64,000 bases of DNA from an uncultured Myxococcales bacterium (lineage in GTDB: Bacteria > Myxococcota_A > Bradymonadia > UBA7976 > VGTA01): positions 62,001-126,000 of the forward strand of contig CAKZRU010000164.1 of NCBI GenBank assembly GCA_937146725.1. Direction: 5' to 3'. This document shows, in pieces, positions 42,901-51,460 of the stretch (position 1 is the stretch's first letter; each line of letters begins with the position of its first letter). A program made the position numbers and the translations under genes. The notes beneath the pieces are model-generated. The model was given only the letters and a program-made list of their open reading frames with translations. It made no database searches and was not told where the DNA came from.

Positions 42901-43638
42901 TTAGAGTATATTTTGGCGACCTTTTTCCATCGCTTTTAAAAAATCGGTAACCGCTTGATCTAATCCTCTTAGCATGGCTCGAGCACTTAAACTTTGATCT
43001 ACATGAACCTCAGAAACCTGAGCGACTCGACATAGTTGCTCGGCAGCGCTAAGATTAATGCCACCATTAACCGCTACTTTTAGACCAAAGCGGTTAGCCA
43101 GAACTACACTATCCATCAATTGGCTGAAATGTGCTCTTCGTGCATCTCCGGCACTACTTGCAGTCAAAGCATGCGTAGAGAAAATGACCGTATCCACATC
43201 TAATCTTTGTAAGCGCTTAATAAGATCCGTTTTCGGTTCAACTTGCACAGCAACTTCTATATCGGCCTCGCGTAATTGAGATATGGTTGTTCTGAGTTGA
43301 TCGGTCAAGTGGTAGGCATCTAAGCCACCCATAACAGTGGGCCCAACCCAACGAGGCGGAATCAACGTGACTCGATCTAGCTTGAGCTCATAGCTTAGCC
43401 TTCTCAAGTCTGCATCTGGTGTTACTCTTAGGCTGACTTTAAGATTAAGTTCCTCTGACCAACGTTTTACGGTTGCCAAGGCGGTTTCGTGCCAATCCTC
43501 TCTTGAACTCAGTGAAAGCCCATTTACCCCAGCCCATTCGGCTACTAAACCTAAGGCACTTAAACTTGGCTCTGTGGCAGCATGCTGTACTTTAAAGGCA
43601 AGAATACTATCAAAGCCCATGTGTAAGTCTACGTTCAT
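42901..43638 (-). CDS. PdxJ-family (pyridoxine 5'-phosphate synthase-like) protein lacking catalytic residues
   Basis: A 245-residue TIM barrel whose overall pattern follows PdxJ: NVDLH at the start, an AEWAG...REDWHE segment, NLKVSLRVT, GGLDAYHLTDQL, GLKVAVNGGINL and LSARAMLRGLDQAV at the end. PdxJ makes pyridoxine 5'-phosphate. Compared with my recollection of E. coli PdxJ, the three catalytic residues are changed: His45 aligns with Ser44, Glu72 with Lys67, and His193 falls at Ile in GGINL. The phosphate-binding GH in the last strand is DQ here. It may be a pseudoenzyme or have a new activity. It follows glmM by 44 bases, a gene order known for pdxJ in related groups. Confidence 0.78.
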   Translation of the reverse strand: MNVDLHMGFDSILAFKVQHAATEPSLSALGLVAEWAGVNGLSLSSREDWHETALATVKRWSEELNLKVSLRVTPDADLRRLSYELKLDRVTLIPPRWVGPTVMGGLDAYHLTDQLRTTISQLREADIEVAVQVEPKTDLIKRLQRLDVDTVIFSTHALTASSAGDARRAHFSQLMDSVVLANRFGLKVAVNGGINLSAAEQLCRVAQVSEVHVDQSLSARAMLRGLDQAVTDFLKAMEKGRQNIL

Positions 43639-43682
43639 CGCTCATTCCCTTTCTTGGTTTATGCTCATTGGTTGAAGTTAGT

Positions 43683-45152
43683 TTACAGACTGATCGTCTC
43701 AATCTCATTGAGCATTTGCTGGCTAATCTCTTGTACAAGTTGATTGACTTGGGTCACATCTTGTCCTTCAACCATGACTCGCGCCATTTGCTGTGTTCCG
43801 GAATAGCGTACTAAAACACGACCTTGATCGACCAAGTCAGCTTCTACCTGCTTAATCAATGTGCTGGTTTTTGGTAAAGCACTTAACGGAGGTTTAGCTT
43901 TGACTGTAAAACTTTTCAAAGCTTGGGGAAAATGCTGCATTTCTGCGCCGAGCTCACTCAATTTTTTGTGTTCTTGTACCATGACTCCTAGCACTGATAA
44001 TGCGGTCACTAAGCCATCTCCGGTTGTGGCGATATCTCTCAAAATTGTATGACCGGACTGCTCCCCACCTAAATTAGAATTAAGTTCTCGCATTTTGGCG
44101 ACCACATAGCGATCGCCAACCTGTACGCGCTCAACCTTTATCCCATGTGGTTTTAAGGCAGCTTCTAAACCTAGATTACTCATGACAGTCGTTACCACAC
44201 ATGAGCCTTTCAAAGTGCCTTTTTGCTGCATAAATCGGCCAAGAATCGCTAAAATCTGATCACCATCTAGAACTTGTTGACGCTCATCGACTAAAATACA
44301 ACGGTCAGCATCACCATCAAGAGCAATGCCCAAGTCCGCCTGTTCAATCCCAACTCGCGCGACTAAGGCATCTGTATGTGTAGCTCCGCAATGGTCATTG
44401 ATATTAGTGCCATTTGGTTCCACGCCAATACTAATCACTTCTGCACCCAACTCTTGCAAAACCTGTGGCGCAACCTTGTAAGCAGCGCCATGAGCACAGT
44501 CGATCACGACTTTTAGACCACTCAAGGACACAGAACTGTTTAAGGCCTGCTTAGCCATCACATTATATCGCCCAATCGCATCAGAAATACGAGCGGCTCT
44601 ACCAATCTCATTGCCAATAGGACGATGCTGATTAAGCTCTATACTTCCATGCCAGTGGTGTGGTCTAATTTGTTCTAGGTGACTTTCTCCAAAAGCTTCA
44701 CAACCCTGTCCATGCATCAAAGACTCGATCATCAGTTCTTCTTCATCGGGAAGCTTGTATCCATCTCGGGAGAAGATCTTAACGCCATTATCCTCATAGG
44801 GATTATGTGATGCAGAGATCATTAAACCAGCATCAGCGCGTCGGCTTTGAGTCAGCAAGGCGACCCCCGGAGTAGGGAGTGGGCCGGCTAAAAAGACATC
44901 CACGCCTGAGGAGCACAAGCCTGCCACTAAAGCGTTTTCAATGAGATAGCCGGACACTCGGGTATCTTTCCCAATCACTACTTGCGGTCGAGGTCGACCG
45001 ATTTGTGCACCTTTTTTATACAGCAAGTAACCTACGGCTCTACCAAGTTGCAAAGCGACTTCGGCGCTCATTGCACCTTCATTAGCACGACCTCTCATAC
45101 CATCGGTACCAAAAAGCTGTCGACTGATTTCTTGCTGCTCTTTTTTGGACAT
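43683..45152 (-). CDS. glmM: Phosphoglucosamine mutase
   Basis: Interconverts glucosamine-6-phosphate and glucosamine-1-phosphate for UDP-GlcNAc and cell-wall synthesis. The phosphoserine loop is MISASHNPYEDNG (Ser115). The metal loop is ALDGDADRC, the sugar-binding GGEQSGH and the phosphate-binding RYSGTQQMARVMVEG near the C-terminus. The N-terminus LFGTDGMRGRAN is typical of GlmM. At 489 residues it is somewhat longer than the usual ~445. The ribosome-binding site is weak. It leads the PdxJ-like gene on the same strand. Confidence 0.96.
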   Translation of the reverse strand: MSKKEQQEISRQLFGTDGMRGRANEGAMSAEVALQLGRAVGYLLYKKGAQIGRPRPQVVIGKDTRVSGYLIENALVAGLCSSGVDVFLAGPLPTPGVALLTQSRRADAGLMISASHNPYEDNGVKIFSRDGYKLPDEEELMIESLMHGQGCEAFGESHLEQIRPHHWHGSIELNQHRPIGNEIGRAARISDAIGRYNVMAKQALNSSVSLSGLKVVIDCAHGAAYKVAPQVLQELGAEVISIGVEPNGTNINDHCGATHTDALVARVGIEQADLGIALDGDADRCILVDERQQVLDGDQILAILGRFMQQKGTLKGSCVVTTVMSNLGLEAALKPHGIKVERVQVGDRYVVAKMRELNSNLGGEQSGHTILRDIATTGDGLVTALSVLGVMVQEHKKLSELGAEMQHFPQALKSFTVKAKPPLSALPKTSTLIKQVEADLVDQGRVLVRYSGTQQMARVMVEGQDVTQVNQLVQEISQQMLNEIETISL

Positions 45153-45257
45153 TTTTTTTGCCTATTAATGATGTAAATCTGTATACTTAACTAAAACTAT
45201 AACCATAAGTATCTTAAAGCTTATGATCATGTGGATCACAAGCTTTAGCCTAATCTC

Positions 45258-45283
45258 ATGTGGTTAGATGATGTGGTTAGATG
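45258..45283. repeat. 13-bp perfect tandem duplication
   Basis: ATGTGGTTAGATG occurs twice back to back (45258-45270 and 45271-45283) in the 168-bp gap between the oxygenase and glmM genes. Together with the next repeat it marks a slippage-prone spot in the glmM leader region. Confidence 0.85.
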
Positions 45284-45288
45284 TTGAT

Positions 45289-45316
45289 GCATAGTCGCTC
45301 AAGCATAGTCGCTCAA
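45289..45316. repeat. 14-bp perfect tandem duplication
   Basis: GCATAGTCGCTCAA occurs twice in tandem (45289-45302 and 45303-45316), five bases after the preceding 13-bp duplication. It ends just before the oxygenase stop codon. Confidence 0.85.
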
Positions 45317-45320
45317 GCAA

Positions 45321-46289
45321 CTAAATCAGTCCATTTTCTGCAAGTCTACGATCTAGGAATGCTTGAGCGGTCAAGCCTTGACCTTCAATCGTTTGCTCAC
45401 TGTCAATCAGTGAACTCAGTACAGCATCAGGACGGGGATGCATGAAAAAGGGCATTGATAAACGAGCTCCTTGACTTGCGCCTTGTGGATTAATCACTCG
45501 GTGTGTGGTCGCCGGTAAAGCACCACCGGTGACAGCCGTCATCATATCACCCGTATCTAAGATGATCGCTCCGGCAGGTGGCGCAATATCTAGCCACTCA
45601 CCTTCTGGAGTTAAAAGCTGTAAGCCCGGCTGTGTAGCTGCCGGTAATAGCGTCAACAAGTTAATATCCTCATGCGCTGCCGCTCTTACACTTTCTTGAG
45701 CTTCTGTACCAAACATTTCCATTTCTGGATAATGAAGCACTCTAAGCACACTGTTGCCATGTTGAGCCAACCCACTTAAAGCACCTTGATTAATCCCCAA
45801 ATAGTGCTCAATCACTCCAAGCATTTGATGAGCGAGCTGGTCCATTGACTCATAGACTTCACGCATCACAATTTCAAACTCGGGTACTTCATTTGGATAA
45901 AGATTATCCCGCATAAGGTTTGATAAGCGATGAGGATGGTCATGAGTGAGATGACGACCTATGTGCCAAAACTCTTTTAGATCTCCTCTATTTTGTCCCT
46001 TGGCTTTTTCTTTAAGTAATGGGGTATAACCGCGCTGTCGGCCACCGGCGGCATCTTCATAAGCAAGTTTATCTGTTTCTGATAAGGCAAAGGTCTGCTG
46101 TGCCACCTTGTAGGCACGATCAAGTAAGCTTGTGCTCAATCCATGTCCCGACAAGCTAACAAAGCCCCACTTTCTGAGTGAGTCACCAATTTCCTTAATC
46201 ATTCTAGCACCATTTACAGCTGATTGATCACCAGCTAAGTACTGATTTAAGGACGCATCAATTTCTACTAAAGGGACCTCTATTTTCAT
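45321..46289 (-). CDS. 2-oxoglutarate/Fe(II)-dependent oxygenase (isopenicillin-N-synthase-like)
   Basis: A 322-residue non-heme iron oxygenase. The N-terminal DIOX_N part (GFVSLSGHGLSTSLLDRAY) is followed by the double-stranded beta-helix, whose facial triad is visible: His206 and Asp208 (AAHEDINLLTLL) and His263 (TTHRVINP). The 2-oxoglutarate-binding Arg-x-Ser is in ARLSMPFF. Such enzymes hydroxylate, desaturate or cyclise small molecules; the substrate is unknown. AGGAGTTTGG precedes the ATG. It follows the photolyase gene on the same strand with 77 bases between. Confidence 0.9.
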   Translation of the reverse strand: MKIEVPLVEIDASLNQYLAGDQSAVNGARMIKEIGDSLRKWGFVSLSGHGLSTSLLDRAYKVAQQTFALSETDKLAYEDAAGGRQRGYTPLLKEKAKGQNRGDLKEFWHIGRHLTHDHPHRLSNLMRDNLYPNEVPEFEIVMREVYESMDQLAHQMLGVIEHYLGINQGALSGLAQHGNSVLRVLHYPEMEMFGTEAQESVRAAAHEDINLLTLLPAATQPGLQLLTPEGEWLDIAPPAGAIILDTGDMMTAVTGGALPATTHRVINPQGASQGARLSMPFFMHPRPDAVLSSLIDSEQTIEGQGLTAQAFLDRRLAENGLI

Positions 46290-46366
46290 GATCCAAACTC
46301 CTCACAAATGATTGATTCTTGTTAACGTGAGAAGGGCAATCATGCAAGAAAAACGAAGATGAAGCA

Positions 46367-47905
46367 CTAAAAGAGTTCAGCTTGCTGAGCGGTCGCATAG
46401 CGCTTGAGATAGTTTTTGGCCTTGAGCTTACGCATGGTGCTATCTGAACTCATGTAACGCAACTTACCAAAAATCGGTCTTTCAGGACCCCAAGCACGAT
46501 CAAAACGCCCCAAGCACCAAAATATCCCAGAATAGCTGTTGGGATCACGTCCATCCAAAGCATATTTATTGTTTAATTCGATCATAATTTCTAAAGCTGT
46601 CTCAGGGCTAGCACTCCACTCATAGATCTTTTTGCCCCACAACATACGCACATAATTGTGAATACGCCCCTCTCGAATAAGCTGTCGTTGAGCCGCATTC
46701 CATAATTCATCGTGAGTTTCCGCCTTTTCAAAGCTCTCCAAAGTATAGATATAGGGTTTAGGATCATCACGATGCTCGGCAATTGTTTTTAAAGCCCAAT
46801 CCGGTAAGGAACTTAATTGGTCATAATCATCAAGCCTATGAAAACCAAAGGTAAAACCTATTTCGCGCCATGTCACTAACTCATCAATAAAGGCTTCAAC
46901 TGCACTTGATGCACCCCACCACCCTTCTCTAGAACCATTAGGTTTGCTCGCCACTTTCTGCGGATGCCAATCACAATACTCAAAAGCTCTTTGAGCAATT
47001 TCATGCACAGAAATATGACCAAAGTGAATATGTGCGGATAGCTCACTTGCCGAACCGGACTCTAAGGCATTTCGATCACTATGATAGCGCCATAAGCGCT
47101 CGTCAATAAAACGCTCTAGCAAGCGCTGAGCTGCTTGAAATCCTCCTTGACCGGTTTCTAAATCCACCACCTTGACTTCATGATCAATAGGCAAGGTTTG
47201 TATACCACCATTGAGTAAATGATTGAGGTCAGCTTGAGGCCAATTCTCTAATATCTGTTCAGAAACTTGAGCCTTTTCAAGATCTTTTACCGCCGCCAAA
47301 GGCTCTCTCATTGGAAAATGTTCAGAGGCAAAAAAAGGAAGAAGCGTTTTTTGCAAATGTCGTCTAAAACTTGCGGCTGTTGTGAAAACTCGACCAGAGG
47401 CCCGTAGGGGCAAAAGCCCGTTGCTGTCTACCTGTTCCATAAGCATGGGGCAATGTTGGGCTGCAGCTTTCACCATACGGGGAATAAAATAGCATGGGTA
47501 TTCATCTGTCACAATCATACAAGCCGAGTGTGCTAACTGTGCTAATAGACCTTTGCCCGCACCTTGTTTTGGCTCTACATATGGATAATAAGTAATCCCA
47601 TATTCTTCGCACAAGGCTTGATTATCTTTCATGCCCTGAATCACAAAAGTATGTAAACGATCGCTCGCCCATTTATACCCGATCCGAAGAGGCTCAAAGA
47701 TAAGTACAGGCTTTTTTAGTCGTTCTCCCCATTCCAAGGCTCTTTGTAAGCCAAAATTCCAAGAGACACGACGCTGAGCAACCATCCAATACAGAATATA
47801 CTGTCCTTGCTCATTCACCTTACCTTGATTCAATGCCGATACTCTAATCGCGGGCACTGGATTGATTGCTGTTGTTACTTTTTGCTCTGTTGAAAGACTC
47901 ATCAT
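46367..47905 (-). CDS. Class II CPD photolyase-like protein (deoxyribodipyrimidine photolyase)
   Basis: A 512-residue flavoprotein that repairs cyclobutane pyrimidine dimers with blue light. The N-terminal antenna-type domain has YWMVAQRRVSWNFGLQRALEW. The C-terminal FAD domain has the class II signature order: RQLIREGRIHNYVRMLWGKK, YEWSASPETALEIMIELNNK, ALDGRDPNSYSGIFWCLGRF, ERPIFGKLRYM and RKLKAKNYL. This fits class II photolyases, which occur in myxobacteria and archaea. AGGGAT precedes a double ATG at 47905. It is divergent from the aldehyde dehydrogenase gene. Confidence 0.92.
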   Translation of the reverse strand: MMSLSTEQKVTTAINPVPAIRVSALNQGKVNEQGQYILYWMVAQRRVSWNFGLQRALEWGERLKKPVLIFEPLRIGYKWASDRLHTFVIQGMKDNQALCEEYGITYYPYVEPKQGAGKGLLAQLAHSACMIVTDEYPCYFIPRMVKAAAQHCPMLMEQVDSNGLLPLRASGRVFTTAASFRRHLQKTLLPFFASEHFPMREPLAAVKDLEKAQVSEQILENWPQADLNHLLNGGIQTLPIDHEVKVVDLETGQGGFQAAQRLLERFIDERLWRYHSDRNALESGSASELSAHIHFGHISVHEIAQRAFEYCDWHPQKVASKPNGSREGWWGASSAVEAFIDELVTWREIGFTFGFHRLDDYDQLSSLPDWALKTIAEHRDDPKPYIYTLESFEKAETHDELWNAAQRQLIREGRIHNYVRMLWGKKIYEWSASPETALEIMIELNNKYALDGRDPNSYSGIFWCLGRFDRAWGPERPIFGKLRYMSSDSTMRKLKAKNYLKRYATAQQAELF

Positions 47906-48209
47906 ATCCCTAATCTTAACTTCTATTTAAATGGACTCTTGTTCATCAAGGCTAAGTTACGATTGAACCACCTTAACTGTCCCTTATCTCTGTTTAGATA
48001 CTTCGGTTAAGATTATGTTTCATCTTCTCAACTTCGGGGCGCAAATCAATGATCCTTTAAGAGTACTCATAAATAAAGCTTAAATCCTAGTTTAAAGCCT
48101 AAAAAGCCTTGCTCACTGTCAAAACTCTGTTCAGAATAAGTAGCAATTTTATGTTCTTAGTTTCTTATTAGCTAAGCAAAACTCGAGTTAAAAACCAAAG
48201 TGATAAAAC
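47906..48209. other. Intergenic region between photolyase and aldehyde dehydrogenase genes
   Basis: A 304-bp divergent promoter region without an ORF or RNA that I recognise. TAATCTTAAC (47911-47920) recurs as its exact complement GTTAAGATTA (48006-48015). The copies lie 85 bases apart, one of them beside the photolyase ribosome-binding site. This could be a pair of regulator sites or chance. No clear -10/-35 pair stands out. Confidence 0.4.
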
Positions 48210-49784
48210 ATGACCCAAGCACCATCTGATGATTACCTTTTGAACCTAATCAACCCTCGAACTCTGACCACGGAATCATTTACAGCTCATACAACAGCAC
48301 AAGTCAAAGACTTGGTTGATCGTGCCCGAAATGCCAGTCTTTCTTGGTCAAAGCTAAGTTTTAAAGAACGGAGTCAAAAGATCAAAACATTGGCACAGGC
48401 GATCACGCAAGGTCGCGCTGAAGGCAGTGCGATGTTAGTGCAAGAAACCGGTAGAGCTCAAAGCATGTTGGCCTTATCTGAGTTTAACAATGTGATCACC
48501 TTTGCTGATACCTGTATCAGAGAAGCTAAGATTGCATTACAAACAACAAAAATTAAGTTATCTCCCTTAGATTGGCCGGGTAAATCAGCTTATGTTGAGC
48601 AATTACCTAGAGGTGTGGTTGGTATTATTGCGCCATGGAATTATCCCTTAAGTAATTTCTATAAATCCCTTTTCCCCGCCTTACTTTCAGGTAATACGGT
48701 CGTCATTAAACCTTCTGAATACACGCCAAAAATAGGGCAATGGCTCACTGATTTATCCCAATCCATTCTTGGCCAAGATGTTATTGTCTGCGCTCAAGGT
48801 GGTGCAGCTATTGGTAATGCTTTGATCTCGTCAGGCATTAATGCCCTTGTATTTACAGGTTCGGTTAAGACTGGTAAAATAGTTGCTGGCCAAGCCGCCC
48901 AACAACTGATCCCTTGTTCGCTTGAATTGGGTGGAAAAGATGCCGCTTTAGTTTTAGAGGATGCTGACTTAGAACGTTCGGCTTTAGGCATTGCTCAATG
49001 GTCAATGTTTAATAGTGGCCAAGACTGCTCCAGTATAGAAAGAGTGTATGTACTTGACAGCATCGCTGATCAATTCTTGACTAAGCTTACCACTACTGTT
49101 TCTAAGCTGACATATCATGGCGATGGTTCACTTGCAGATGACCAAGAAGCTGATGTTGGTCCATTGCAAAATCAACAACAATTACAAATTATTGAAGCTC
49201 AAGTTCAAGATGCTCTTAGCAAAGGAGCCCAAGTTCTATGTGGTGGGAAAACAAGTGGGCAAGGCTATGGATATGCCCCAACAGTTTTAGATCACTGTAA
49301 TCAGCAAATGTCAGTCGTCACCGAAGAAAGCTTTGGCCCAATCATCGCTGTCATCAGAGTGCCTAATAGCAGTGAAGCGATCAAACAAATCAATGCTTCG
49401 CAATATGGTCTTAACGGCAGTATTTGGACGAAAGATCTTAAAAAAGGAGCCGAACTTGCACAGCAACTTGAAGTGGGCGTGGCCTTGGTTAATAACCACT
49501 CATTCACCGGTTCTATGCCACAATTCCCTTGGACCGGAGTTAAAAACACCGGCTATGGCATTGCATCATCACGCTGGGGCTATCATAATTTTGTACGCCC
49601 TCACACTGTAGTCATTGATAAAAATAAGGATCCCGATCCATTTTGGTTACCGGTAGATCAAAGTTACCAGCAGTTTGCAGAAGCCATTGCGCAAAAAAAC
49701 TTAGGTGCTGGGCTCGGGCTTATTTTTAAACTCTTAGGCTTATTAAAACAGCGAATAAACGTAACTCGGAATCTCTTAAAGTAG
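48210..49784 (+). CDS. Aldehyde dehydrogenase family protein
   Basis: NAD(P)-dependent oxidation of an aldehyde to a carboxylic acid. It is 524 residues. Conserved elements: the NPLTTESF-like N-terminus (NPRTLTTESF), VGIIAPWNYPLSNFYKSLFP (cofactor loop), VIKPSEYTPKIG, LVFTGSVKTGKIV, SLELGGKDAALVLEDADLE with the general base Glu, FNSGQDCSSIERVYV with the catalytic Cys273, and EESFGPIIAVIRV. A ~40-residue C-terminal extension with an amphipathic helix (LGLIFKLLGLLKQR) may associate with the membrane, as in long-chain aldehyde dehydrogenases. Substrate unknown; it converges with the MAGEP lipoprotein gene. Confidence 0.94.
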   Translation: MTQAPSDDYLLNLINPRTLTTESFTAHTTAQVKDLVDRARNASLSWSKLSFKERSQKIKTLAQAITQGRAEGSAMLVQETGRAQSMLALSEFNNVITFADTCIREAKIALQTTKIKLSPLDWPGKSAYVEQLPRGVVGIIAPWNYPLSNFYKSLFPALLSGNTVVIKPSEYTPKIGQWLTDLSQSILGQDVIVCAQGGAAIGNALISSGINALVFTGSVKTGKIVAGQAAQQLIPCSLELGGKDAALVLEDADLERSALGIAQWSMFNSGQDCSSIERVYVLDSIADQFLTKLTTTVSKLTYHGDGSLADDQEADVGPLQNQQQLQIIEAQVQDALSKGAQVLCGGKTSGQGYGYAPTVLDHCNQQMSVVTEESFGPIIAVIRVPNSSEAIKQINASQYGLNGSIWTKDLKKGAELAQQLEVGVALVNNHSFTGSMPQFPWTGVKNTGYGIASSRWGYHNFVRPHTVVIDKNKDPDPFWLPVDQSYQQFAEAIAQKNLGAGLGLIFKLLGLLKQRINVTRNLLK

Positions 49785-49826
49785 GTGATTGGTTATATCA
49801 CCTAATGTTTAATCATTTTATACCGA

Positions 49827-50831
49827 TTATTGATGAGATACACAGGCTAACAATTCTTCTTCACAGTTCGAGGTGAGGCAAGATACATTGGTATTGCACA
49901 TAAATCTTTGCCGACAGCCATAAAAGTCGCTCGCTAACATAGCTGCATCTTGGGTTGCATCATTTAAACAGTCAGTTTCACACATGGCATCTCCATTGGG
50001 ACAGGCAAGCAAACAGGAGTTAACTTCTAAGCAAGTCGTCAAACTAGGTGGCGGTGGTGGTTCTGGTAAAGGCATATCAGCAGCACAGGCATCAAGTTCT
50101 GCACGGCAAGCAGTTTCTAAACAGGGCTGAAAAATTGTACACATATTGGCTTGAGCGCAAGTAAAAACACTACTCAGTAATTGAGCCGCTTCGGGGCTGG
50201 CTTGTGTATAACAGTCTGTGACGCAGTTAATAGAAGCATTACAGGTCTGCAAGCAATTCAATAGTCCCATACATTCACTTGGGTTCACAACTGGCATACC
50301 GGCCATCGGCATACCGGCCATAGGTACACCGGCCATCGGTTCACCGGCCATCGGTTCACCGGCCATCGGTTCACCGGCCATCGGTTCACCGGCCATCGGC
50401 ATACCGGCCATCGGCATACCGGCCATAGGTACACCTGCCATCGGTTCACCGGCCATCGGTTCACCGGCCATGGGCATACCGGCCATGGGCTCACCCGCCA
50501 TGGGCATACCTGCCATGGGATCACCCGCCATGGGCATACCGGCCATGGGCATACCGGCCATGGGCTCACCCGCTATGGGCTCACCCGCTATAGGCATACC
50601 CGCCATAGCTTCACCCGCTATGGGCATACCGGCTAGATGATCAGCTTCTTGTCCCCCTAGCTTAGACCCCAGCATACTTTGATTGGCTTCACCTGTACTC
50701 CCATCATCAAGATTGACGACCTCTACACAAGCAGAGGCTATGATGATCACGCAAATATAAACAAAATACTGAAAAAGAGTAACAGTGTTTAGTTCTCTAA
50801 GTACAAAGTTTAAATAAGTAGACTGAAGCAT
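49827..50831 (-). CDS. MAGEP-repeat lipoprotein with duplicated cysteine-rich domain
   Basis: A 334-residue protein. A hydrophobic signal ([14 protein letters not shown]) with lipobox is followed by a Ser/Gly/Glu tether. Then come 23 pentapeptides of the [10 protein letters not shown] type, after which the C-terminal ~135 residues form two similar Cys-rich domains. Each has a C-x-x-x-x-x-C-x-x-x-C start, a central ...[14 protein letters not shown] / [15 protein letters not shown] core and a C-x-x-x-C-x-x-E-L-x-x-C end, for eight or so cysteines per copy. Such long, hydrophilic tethers hold a disulfide-knotted module away from the membrane. Start uncertain: in-frame ATG at 50870 and TTG at 50924 also exist. 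Confidence 0.8.
   Translation of the reverse strand: MLQSTYLNFVLRELNTVTLFQYFVYICVIIIASACVEVVNLDDGSTGEANQSMLGSKLGGQEADHLAGMPIAGEAMAGMPIAGEPIAGEPMAGMPMAGMPMAGDPMAGMPMAGEPMAGMPMAGEPMAGEPMAGVPMAGMPMAGMPMAGEPMAGEPMAGEPMAGEPMAGVPMAGMPMAGMPVVNPSECMGLLNCLQTCNASINCVTDCYTQASPEAAQLLSSVFTCAQANMCTIFQPCLETACRAELDACAADMPLPEPPPPPSLTTCLEVNSCLLACPNGDAMCETDCLNDATQDAAMLASDFYGCRQRFMCNTNVSCLTSNCEEELLACVSHQ
50292..50636. repeat. 15-bp tandem repeat array encoding 23 MAGEP-type pentapeptides
   Basis: 345 bases consist entirely of 15-base units coding for (M/I/L)AG(M/E/V/D)P on the minus strand. Third-position identity between many neighbouring units suggests recent slippage or unequal exchange, so unit number probably varies between strains. 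Confidence 0.92.
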
Positions 50832-50960
50832 ACTAACTATCCAAAGTATCTTGAGTTTCGTTTTTATCATACTTACATTAAAACATTTTCTTGCTATGCA
50901 TAATATAAAAGTATTCAAAGACAAACTCGATCAGCTATTTTTAATAGGGCCAAGTTCTCA

Positions 50961-51356
50961 TTAAAAATACAGTGAGCCTGCTAAAGCAATCGCAATAAAC
51001 CACAGTATTGAACGCAAGCTTGCCTTGTCACTTATGTAAGCCCATCCATAGGCTAAGCGAAAGCATATGTAGGCTAAGCAGATGATATTTAAGCTCATAA
51101 ACGAGCCGTCAGTTGGTAGGTTTTGATGAGCAACAAGCACACCAACCGCAAAAAAAGGAAAGGCTTCAAAGCTGTTCATTTGTGCGTTATTAGCACGTCG
51201 ATGTCGGCCTTCAGCTTTTTCTAAAAAGGCTCTGGGGTCATGATTATTATATGGTCGTCCAGTGCCAAACTTGGCTAAACCGGTAAACATGTAGGGCAGT
51301 AGTCCTGCGACAAATACAACATAATAGCTTAGATCGTGATTTGAAAGTGCATCCAT
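50961..51356 (-). CDS. MAPEG-family membrane protein
   Basis: A 131-residue protein with four hydrophobic helices. The family motif lies after the first helix: GRPYNNHDPRAFLEKAEGRH, followed by RANNAQMNSFEAFPFFA, where the conserved Arg, Asn and Glu residues of MAPEG are present. Eukaryotic members conjugate glutathione or make leukotrienes; the bacterial forms have unknown substrates. It follows the BatA-like gene on the minus strand by 104 bases, and may or may not share its transcript. Confidence 0.88.
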   Translation of the reverse strand: MDALSNHDLSYYVVFVAGLLPYMFTGLAKFGTGRPYNNHDPRAFLEKAEGRHRRANNAQMNSFEAFPFFAVGVLVAHQNLPTDGSFMSLNIICLAYICFRLAYGWAYISDKASLRSILWFIAIALAGSLYF

Positions 51357-51460
51357 AACATTACTTTCTTGGAGTAAAATATACAGTTCAGACTATGTAA
51401 GCGGTGAAAAGCCTTCATTAGACAGTTCGTCTTATAAAACAGGTTTATTGATAGATAAGA

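Noticed and set aside
50218..50640. Open frames on both strands across the MAGEP repeat (long antisense ORFs)
   Set aside because: Every frame of a short repeat with a multiple-of-three period stays open; only the minus-strand frame has a signal peptide, lipobox and Cys-rich domain.
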